Source of the DNA: Batillaria attramentaria
Lineage: Eukaryota > Mollusca > Gastropoda > Batillariidae
Direction: 5' to 3'
Length of the DNA: 64,000 nt
Assembly: GCA_018292915.2 (NCBI GenBank)
Contig: JACVVK020000202.1
Location: forward strand, 746,001-810,000
Part shown: piece after piece, positions 23,788-33,600 of the stretch
Layout of the letters: each line of letters starts with the position of its first letter
Numbering within the stretch: the stretch's first letter is position 1
Notes under the pieces: generated by a model
Database searches by the model: none
What the model was told of the DNA's origin: nothing
The model's input: only the letters and a program-made list of their open reading frames with translations
Translations under genes and position numbers: made by a program

Positions 23788-25776
23788 ATGGAAACAGAAG
23801 AGAACATAGAGTCAAATCATACTGGTGGAGATGAACAGCAGGCTGCTGAAGGTGGAGTACTTAGCAAGCTAAAGAATCCTGAATACAGATGGAAATTCCT
23901 GCGAACACTCTGGCTTGGTGCTGCATGTTGTGCTTTGGTGAGTGGCTTGTTCTCTTCGTGAGATTTTTTTTTTTCACTGGCCCCTGTAATGTGGTGGTTA
24001 ACATTTATGACCATGGACTGGGAGACCGGGGTTCAATGTGGCCCTTTCCTGCAGTCCCAAACCACCTCCATAGCATCCTCCATCATCCTCATCTCGGTTA
24101 TCATGCATACCAGTCATAAAAATTGCCTCAGCTTCCCAGCCCTCTGTGAATTCTACCCATGACCTGGGAGGAGCACCAATGGAGCTTAAGAAAGGCTGGG
24201 ACATAAAAAATCCTACCTGTCAACTAATGGGGTATTATGTATGACATGACTTGCTGATTCAGTGATTGTTTCAGCTTTGGGTTTCAGTGGTACAGCACAT
24301 GCAGTGGGTCAAATCACAATTTTTGTTGTTGTTGATTAATGCACTATTTCTGTGTATGCTAGGCTTCACAAAAGCCAACTATGTTTGAAACAGTTTTGCT
24401 CGTACACATTTGCGTATTGATTAGTAAAGGTCTGAAAATGAGACTGGCTCTGTGAACCAGTGAATATTCAACTTTCCTCAGTTGTTGGCGGTGCCACAAG
24501 CCCTATAACTGACTGCTTCAGTCCTGGATATTTGCGCCACAGTGTGAGACTTGTTGGTTGAGTGCCTGCCTTTGCGATTCTGCCACTGCACAGGTGCAGC
24601 ACTTCATACCTGTGGGAACTATAATAGGACAAATGTCCTGACTGACCGTAAACACATGGCACATTTGTCCTGAACATTGTCCACTGTGGGGCAAACATGA
24701 TTATGTTCGTCTTGGTAAGAAAGTAATCAGACATTACAAAATTTAATCGGTCTATGGCCATTGTCCGACCTGGGTATGGAGCAATGCAGGTGTCTAAGTG
24801 GTACAATGCCAGACACCACTGAAATAATAATAATAAATGGTATTTGTAGGGTGCATTTCCTTAGAATAAAACTCGATGCGCTGATCACTCACCGATCGCG
24901 ACATGCACGCACATTTTACAAAAATGGACAGATATACACCCGTGAAACTGACTAGTTATACAGGAAATTACTGGAAGCCTTTGCATTTTAGTTAAAAACA
25001 GACAGAGTGGGCGCATTTTTCAGATTTGCAGATTTGCAGTTCCAAAAAGTTGGTGCGACAAAACTGAAAGACCGCTCACCAAAAGATTTCAAATTGCGCT
25101 TGGGAATTTGAGAAGCCTCTCAGATGATGACTGTAGGGTTCGCAACAGTTGATGGGTGACAAGTGAATAGCTCAGAACAATATGTGAGCCTATAAATCTT
25201 AAGAATTGAACCCTGGTAACTGATTTTGTGAACAGTGCTTGTATATAGTAGCATGCCATTGTATCTTTTTCAGGGATTTGGGGTTGGCCAGCGAGGACCA
25301 GCTTTCTTGGACATTCAGATCATCACCCGCACAGATGTGGAAGCTGCGTCCTTTTTCTTTACAGCCGGGTCTGTGGGATGTCTGGCTGGGTCACTGGTGT
25401 CGGGTTTGATCTACGACAAACTGAACAAGTCCATCTTGTTGTTTTCGTGCGTCTTTGGGATGGCTGCTGCAACAATTGCCACTCCATGGTGCTCTATCTA
25501 TGGGCTAATGATCACTGCCTTCTTCCTCTCTTCCTTTTTTGGAGGTGGCATTGATACTGGTGAGCACATCTTGCGTTTTTGCAAGCATTTTAGACTTTGG
25601 TTCTATTGATACTTGCAGTTTGGTGTAAATTGGGTGGAAGGTTAGGTGCTGTGTGTGTGTGTGTGTGTGTGTGATTTTTTTTCTTTGCCATATTTAATGT
25701 GAGTTGACTTGTGAATCTGTTCCTTTTTGGCTCCCTTGTGTAACAATGGGAGTCTATGTATAAACCCTCCGTCGTC

Positions 25777-25811
<35 letters not shown>

Positions 25812-28003
25812 AGAAAACTTTAACATTGTCATTTTCTCAGAATCTACAAATAGCAGATGCACCAAACTTGGCATGCTGATAGACAACCACAAGACCTTTC
25901 AGAACATATCATTTTGAATGACCTTGACTCAAGGTCAAGGTCACTAAAGCTCTCTGTTTGAAAATTTTACATTGGCATTTTCTCGTAATCTACAAACATC
26001 AGAGGTTTTAAACTTTGCATGATAATAGATGTTGATAAGAACTTTACAGATATATATGTAGTCAGTGGTCTTGTGTCAAGGTCAAGGCCGTACAAGCTAT
26101 TTTTGTGAAACCTTAACATTGGCATTTTCTCAGAAACAACAAACAGCAGAGGCGCCAAACCTGGCGTGCTGATAGACAGTGATAAGACCTATGCACACAT
26201 ACCACCTTAAATGACCTTGACTCAAGGTCAAGGTCATGAAAACAGTCTGTTGGGAACATTTTCATTTTCTCAGAATCCAGAAGAATCACAAGCATCAAAC
26301 TATATGTGCGATGACTGACATTAGCAGCACCTTTACAGACATACCTGTGTTCAGTGATTTTTAGTCAAGGTCAAGGTCATGCAAGCGTTTTTTGAGAAAC
26401 TTTAACCTTGGAATTTTCTCCAAAACAACAAACAGTAGAGGCACCAAATCAGGCATGATGATAGACAGCAATGAGACCTACCTTTCTGAATGTTGTGAAT
26501 TTTAACATTACTGTTTTCGGAGGAACTGCAAATACTAGAGGCATCAAACTTGGCATAATGATAGACATGGATGAGATCTCATTTGAATGACCTTGACCAA
26601 AGGTCAAGGTCATACAAAGTGTTTTGGGGAAAATTGTAATATTGCCATGAACTCAGAGCGCCAGAGACACTTTACTTGGCATGATAATGGATAGTGATAA
26701 GAGCTTTACAAACATACTCTTGTGAATGACCTTGACCTGTGTCACAAGGGAGCCATGGAGGCTTTTGTCTCTCTAGTTTTAAAAGCCCTTCAGGATAATC
26801 TGACTGCGACAAGAGCAGTTTATGAGAAAGGAAAAGGATATGAATGGAATTGGTCCAGCTCATTGGTTTCTCTGTATCCTCATGTGCTTTCTGATTTCAG
26901 CGGCGAATGCTGAGCTGCTTCGCATCTGGGGCAAAGATGGAGAAATGTCCATGCAGTTTATGCACTTTACCTTTGCCTTTGGTGGCGTCATATCTCCCCT
27001 GTTCACTGAACCTTTTCTCACACCCATTCCGGAGGATGATGAACACAGTCACAACACTACAACTTCTGCACCAGTGGCAAATACATCCATGGGAATGATC
27101 AGCTCTACGGACAGCTGGATTGAACAGTCTAACGTCACTCAAAATTCGACCAACTCCTTGCCCCTGACAACAGACGTCCATTATGCGTACTTGATCAGCG
27201 GAGTTTTCATGTTCCTGACGTCCATCCCTCTTGTAGTACAGTGGTTCCAGGAGAGATTCCAGAAGCGACGTCAAGGTGCTAAAGATGAGAAGAATGTAAA
27301 GCAGCCACTGCCATTTGCTTTGTTTATCTTTGTTCTGATTGTGCTGTGTGTGTTCTACTTTTTGTACTGCACTGTAGAGGACAGTTTCGCTGCGTATCTG
27401 ACCACTTTTGTGGTGAAACAATTACACTGGACAAAGTCTAAAGGTGCTGAGGTCACATCAGCGTATTGGGCAGCCTTTGCAGCTTGCAGATTCCTCTCGA
27501 TATTTGCCATTCGACTTTTGAGCACAGTGAAACTTCTCATCATCCTAGGCGTCACCTGGATGGCTGCTATGCTGGGATTCTTGCTAGCATCCCAACATGA
27601 GGTAACCATTGGCGTATGGGTCTGTAGTATTGCAGCAGGGGCGACAATGTCATCCATCTTCCCTACTGGCTTAATATGGATGGAAGAGGAATTGGTACGT
27701 GTTACTGGTCGGGTTGCTTCAGCCATTTTAATCGCGTCCTCGTCAGGCACAATGGTAAATCCGATCCTTCTTGGTTACTTGATGGCTGAGGTGAGTCCTA
27801 TGTGGTTCCCGTACCTTTTGTTTGCGGAGTCTTGTATGTGCTTTCTGGTTTTTGTTTTTCTGCTGACACTCTCCAGGCTGTATCTTCAACAGCATTATGC
27901 AATGCATGAGGGCACTGCAAAGCCTGAAGTTTTCCCAACTCTGGAAATTGAAGTCCCTGCTCCAGAAACTGATGGTCATGCTACTGGGAACAGTGTCATG
28001 TGA
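23788..28003 (+). CDS. NaGLT1/MFSD4B-like sugar transporter, copy 4
   Basis: Complete three-exon gene: 23788-23937, 25274-25559 and 26901-28003, 512 residues. It is the recent duplicate of copy 3. Exons 1 and 3 encode the same protein, and exon 2 differs by Tyr86 to Cys in what is probably the second transmembrane segment. Motifs are as in copy 3: GQRGPAFLD, GLIYDKLNK, RIWGKDGEMSMQ and N-X-S/T sites in the loop after residue 185. Intron 2 is about 1 kb longer because of a pearl-like element that left both splice sites intact. Its 3-prime flank runs convergently into OSGEPL1. Expected to be a plasma-membrane hexose transporter by family. Confidence 0.85.
23975..24195 (+). mobile_element. Degenerate SINE A piece in intron 1 of transporter copy 4
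   Basis: Duplicate of the piece at 15155-15395, with further small deletions (for example after CAAACCACC). It includes a recognisable but decayed tRNA-like head. Confidence 0.7.
24819..24972 (+). mobile_element. Interspersed repeat family C, duplicate copy
   Basis: Same (ATA)n plus ATGGTATTTGTAGGGTGCAT sequence as at 16012, carried here by the large tandem duplication. Confidence 0.6.
25729..26780 (+). mobile_element. Pearl-like (Helentron-associated) element with satellite core
   Basis: Inserted in a T-run in intron 2 of transporter copy 4. The empty site is visible at about 16918-16930 in copy 3. It starts GGCTCCCTTGTG (25729-25740), and the exact inverted form CACAAGGGAGCC ends at 26754. 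A short 3-prime stem (AGCC/GGCT) and CTCTAGTTTT follow. The interior is about seven degenerate tandem monomers of roughly 145 bp, each starting near a TTAACATTG-NCATTTTCTC motif and most carrying AAGGTCAAGGTCA. Subterminal inverted repeats, a satellite core, a 3-prime hairpin and T-run insertion without a target duplication fit bivalve pearl/HINE elements. The class call is inference. No protein is encoded. Confidence 0.7.
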
Positions 28004-29752
28004 GCACTTAACAGGTTCAAATCAGAGTTTTGAAAGCGGCTTCAGGGCGAGGGGTTCTGTTTTTTTTTATATTTTATATTTTTGTAATGGACACAGAGAT
28101 ATCAGAATCACTTATTTTTATCATGCAAACAGCTATTCAGACCATTTTCATTGTCTACTGCATGTAGCCAGACTACATCGAAAGGGTCCACGACGGTGCT
28201 ATACTTGCTGTTTACAAAGACATTCCATACATTACATGTAATTGTATAGGTGTCAGTTGTTGTACACTTGTACACTTGAAAACAGGACTTCAGTCTTGTA
28301 CTTGTTGCAAGAACACTTTTGGATGCCAGGTCAATGCTTTTCAGTCCTTTCTACACTGATGCTACCATTGTAGCTTGTGGTGGTGGCATGCGCGTGCTGC
28401 CGATGCTTGTTTAAAAAAAAACGTGCTGTATGGAAGGTTGATTGCATTTTATGGCACTTTCATGTTATAATCATGTTTTTAAAAGTACAGTGTACTCTGT
28501 GTGTGTGTGTGCACATGCATTGGTATGTCATAGTCTGGTGTTTTAAATCAACCTTTTCTTTTAATCGTACTATTAATACATTATTTAGGCTAATTTATTT
28601 TCAAAACTACCACAGCATATACTTTTATGTTGTGATTTGGTTAATCTTATTTTATATTTTATAATGTGCAGAGTGGGCACCAAAAGAATTTAAAAAAAAA
28701 GAAAAAAAAAAAGAACTGGACAATAGTGATGATTTGACTTGATTTGATTTGTATGTCTAGCACCTGCTGCAAGGATCCTGTGGCGACATTGCACCGTGTG
28801 GGCCACATGATTTTGAAATTTATATTTAGGGGAAGTGTTGTTTGGTTGTTCTACTTTACTTTGACGTCACCTTCAGTGGGTTGCAAAGGAAACCTGACAG
28901 CAGATATGTTGGAAAGCTAGGTAAAATGTAAACAGTTACGACTATAGTCGGAGCACAGGTAGAATGAGTTGATACTTGTCTCAGCAGTAAGGATTGCTGT
29001 AGCATGTGCATGTACCTGTGAATGGATGTACCGGTAAAATGTTCACAGTGTGTTCATAAACTTGCTGTTCTTTGTTTTACATGTATTAATTTTGTGCATG
29101 TACCAGTTTAATTCGACTAAACTGTTAACTGTATTTCACCTTCTGTGATTTATCAGCAGTTTTATTGAAGCATATGTACATTGTAGGAGCTGTGTGTTGC
29201 ATTAATTGTTGTGCCAATACAGTGGCCTGTGATCTGGATTTTGTTTTCATTTTTCGTTTCTTTGTTATGGTTAAGATCATGGAAATCCTCTTGGCAACTG
29301 TTACTGGTTATTGTTTCAACACGTGATAAAACACAAGACCAGGAGGGTTGTAGGATCTACTGTAGGCTAAGAATGAAGGTAAAAAGTTGTGAGATGTATA
29401 CTGAATTGGAATGAATCAGATTTCAAGCTTGATGTTTGCCTTGTGTTATTACTTTAGAATCATAATGGCAAGACATGATCTAATCTTTTTTTTTTTTCTT
29501 CTTTTTTTTTTTTGGGGGGGGGGGGGGGGGGGAGATTGACATGTGGCTGGAAAAGAGATTATTCCAATGGCTTCAAGTTTCAATGTTTCACAGACAACCA
29601 CACGCTACATTTCTTTAAAAAAATAACATAAGCATGTTCATGTCACACTGATTCATGTGTTTATTATGAACAACAAAATAAATATTCATGCATATGACTC
29701 GAGCACAATACCTAATTCTCCCAGACAATGGAAAAAATTCAGGCCTTGTTCT
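28004..29752. other. Convergent gap between transporter copy 4 and OSGEPL1
   Basis: 3-prime flank of the transporter, nearly identical to 18149-19921. TTTATT at about 29658 is a possible minus-strand AATAAA signal for OSGEPL1, about 95 nt beyond its stop. Poly-T and poly-G tracts lie at about 29487-29533. No coding gene is seen. Confidence 0.5.
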
Positions 29753-30610
29753 CTACAGCTTGAGTCGTGGCAGCTTTATTCCAGCGCTGATCACCTCTTG
29801 TGAAATGTTTTTGCCTAGAGGGGACCTAGAGCCGGAAAAACAGAAGAGAAATAACTTGAAAGTTTTCCAAAAGCATAAAAAAGAAAGCAGATGAGTTTAC
29901 TTAACCGGTGACACACTGTATGTCATTTTCATCACCACTCACCTTGGCTAGAGTCAAACTGCTCACATAATTAACAATGTCACAAACAGGACACATAATG
30001 AAATAAAATACATACACCGTATCAAAATGACTATTCTCTCTACTCCTATCGCATCACAGTTCCTGTTTGCACATGCTTCTGTTTACAATGCTCACAACAC
30101 CAGTATGGCTCTTTGAGGGCTGCAACAGCGACAACCACCACCACTGTTCAGGAAAGTGGTTGTATTCTCCTAATTCAGGAAGGATACAGTGGTATGGAGA
30201 GATCAACAACTAGCAGACTTACTTAGCTTCCAAGTCGACCGTTTCCGGGTTTTCTGCTATTCCAATGCCCTCAAGTAATTTCTCCATGCCATTCCTAGAG
30301 AAAAAAAGTGCTGATTATTAACACTTTAACACTGTAACACAGATGGCGAGTTTATATGGGGTGTTAATTAAACGCTCAAAACCATCACACAAAAACATGC
30401 AATGTGGTACTGTAGTTTGCATCCAGTGATTACCGACTACATCAGTTCATCACCAGTACGGATCTGATTAAAAACTCCACTTGAGTCCTGCCATCCAGTG
30501 AGGAGCAAATGCCAGTTTCGTATGTGCCATCAGACTACAGAGTACATGTATGTAATATTCTCAGTCTGAGTCACCTTCCAGAAGGGTGAAGTTAATGTAA
30601 GGTAGCATAG

Positions 30611-30649
<39 letters not shown>

Positions 30650-33600
30650 CCTTGCTTGCCTGTCTGCCTGCCTGCCTGTTTGTGTGAATATCTGGGGGTG
30701 TGTCTGTGTGTGAGCCAGTACACATGTGTATGTAAACTCAGTAGTGCTTGTGTGGGTGAGTGAGAGCTCAGTGTGCAACAGACCATAAACAACAGTTACT
30801 GGCTGACCAATCGGAGTAAGATGTAGTTGAAATGGTAGTCAGAATTCTCAAGCTAGCCACATTTGCTTGAGAACTTGACTGAATGATGTTGCTCACATCT
30901 TTCACTCCAGGTATGTGTATGCTGAGTTGTATATAGGCAGTGATAGACTAGTTGTATTTGAAGATTTCAGTAATACCTGTGATAGTCTAGTCTGTTTTTC
31001 CTTCTATGCATGTAGTTCCTTCTTCTGTCTATCTTTCTAAGCACTGAGCCCTGTGATAGTGTTTATAATGTTTTCAGGACATAGGTCAGTGGTTCCTGTG
31101 TTGAGTCTTGGGTTAGGGTTGTGCTCTCTCTCTCTCTCTCTTCTTCTTCTTCAGTTGCTCTTCTTCTCAAGTCAGTTCCTGTATATACACTTGTGAATAT
31201 CATGTATAGTCTTTATGTAAATACGTTGTGAGCACCTGCACTTATTGCAGCTGTCATTTGTGAGTATAGCAGTTGGCTAAACTGTTATGTGTAGTATGAA
31301 GAGATTTTTGCTTGAGAACTTGACTGAATGATGTTGCTCACATCTTTCACTCCAGTCTGTTCACTTCAGGAATAAAGAGCTGCTGTATTATACACTTCAA
31401 CCTGGTGTTGCCTGTGATCATTCCCCTCACCCGAGGTCATACGAACCCTGCGTACATCACGCAACCCCCCATCAACTTTCAAAAAAAAAAATAAGGAAAA
31501 CAGGCACGGCTGAGCGCTGCCTACATGGCTGTAAGATTAACCCATACAATTCTCCTCTTTTGGTTAAAAAAAAAAGAAGGATTTACGAAAGAAGGAAGTT
31601 CTGCTGACTAACCAAGCAATCATGATGCCATTGTCAGTGCAGAGCTGAGCAGGTGGACAGACCAGGTGACAGGAATTCTGCTCACACACTTTCTGAAGAC
31701 CACCCCTCAGGTATGCATTGCTGGCTACTCCACCTGACACCACCTGTAGTAAAAAATATATACCCGTATACAATAAACAAATAAAAAAATTCTTGTTCAG
31801 CTTGTGTACAAGTGTTTATTCGCTGTACAATTAAGCTAATGCAAAAACAATTTTGTGTGGGGGGGGGGGGGGGGGGGGAGGGAGGGGAGCTGTCAGTCGA
31901 CACTCACGAGAGTTTTCTCTTTGGGAAGAAGTCCCTTGAGCTCACAGAAAAGAAAGGCTCGCTGCAAACGTCTTGCCAGATGATGGAGGACTGCGTACTG
32001 GAACGAAGCGCATATGTCTGGTGCGGTCGGAACAACCTGGCTTGGAGGGACATCTGGGAGGGCCAAAGCGATACCAGTTAAAAGATATGCTTTCTAGTGA
32101 AAAAAAAAAGAAAGAAAATAGTTGCAACCAGTATTTGTTAAAATAAAAACAAACCAGGGACAGTGCACAAGTCAATCGGCCAAAGTTAGGCAGATTTTAG
32201 TGCATTCAAAACCCAGTAAACATCCCCCCATCTGCTTGTAAAATGTAACCAGTTAAGTGAGTAAAGAAACTGATCCACTGACAGCAAAATAGTAAGTACA
32301 TGTACTCAATGCCTGCGTGTCAGTCCACTCCGGCTAACGCACCCACCCTATCTCCCAAAAGGACAAAATTTGAACCAACAGCCAAAAGAAACTTACTCAG
32401 TCTTTTCTCTTCCATTTCTATGATCTTTCTGGCGGCTGTTTTAATGCCAGAGAAAGAGAAGTTGCAATCTGGCAGCTGTGTCATGACTTGTGGGAACTGA
32501 AAAGCCTTGGGGTTTCCACTCTGGGCTATCAGCTCTATGGCAGCCCCTCCACTCAGGCCGCTGCAGGCTGACAAATTTTTTAGTTTCAGTTGCCTGGCTG
32601 TCTGAAGCACAGAATGAAAACTCCAGCAAACAAAAGCATCCATACAACAGTGCCAACTTAAATCAAATTTTTACTGATGTACCAGTGAACTGATGTGAGT
32701 GATATATGTACCGTGGTGAGAATCTACATTAAAAAAAACAACTTTGCCTTAGTCCTTAGTCCCCACCTCTTAGTCCTTTCTCTTCAGGGGATGAATAGTT
32801 GCATCTATGTAATTACACAACAGAACTTTACGTAGTGAGCAGAAAATTGAAGACTGTGCAGGGATGGATTTACTCAAATATGCCAATGAGACATTGTCTC
32901 CTTGACCAGTCATTTTTATGAGACATTTTCATTTTCTATGAGACAATCAAGTTCACCCACATCACTCTGTCACATGTCTGTGCCGAGAGCCTGTTCCTAA
33001 GTGCAGTGACGTTCAGGTTCTGAACGGAAAAGGACCTCTCGATCGCAGAACTGAAAAAACTGATAACGCGCCAATATTTTTTTGCAACTCTTTCGAGCGA
33101 GAGTTCCTGGCAGCGCGCGCGGCGAACGGGATAAGTAAGCCTTATCACTAAAATTAGATTAGTGTAACAGACTCTATGACTGACACAGACAGCGATCTCT
33201 GCTTCGCGTTGTCAAGTGCGCTTGTGATGTCATGTTCGTGCGACATATGACGCATTTTGCGAAATTTCTATGCGACATTTTATCAAAATATGAGACATAG
33301 TCGCACGGCGCGCGAGAAAATCGATCCCTGACTGTGTTTATGAAACTGCTTCGTAAAACGAAGAGATTTAGGACACAATATCTCTCATATCTTATGTCCA
33401 TGATTTTGTGCTGAATAAATTATAAGAAATTTTTGTAAAAGCTGTGATCATGATAATTTACAGTAATGTACATTCCTGTAAGCCCTAAAATCCTAAAAAC
33501 TATGAATAATGATAATAATAATAATAAAAAAAACAACAAGGGCCAAACCTTATCATAGGCTTCTCCTGGAGAGTCATCCATACTGGTCCCCAGCAGAAGA

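Noticed and set aside
26500..26760. CRISPR-like or regulatory array from the ~145-bp repeats
   Set aside because: The repeats are long, degenerate and contiguous, without spacers, in an animal intron. A satellite core of a mobile element explains them better.
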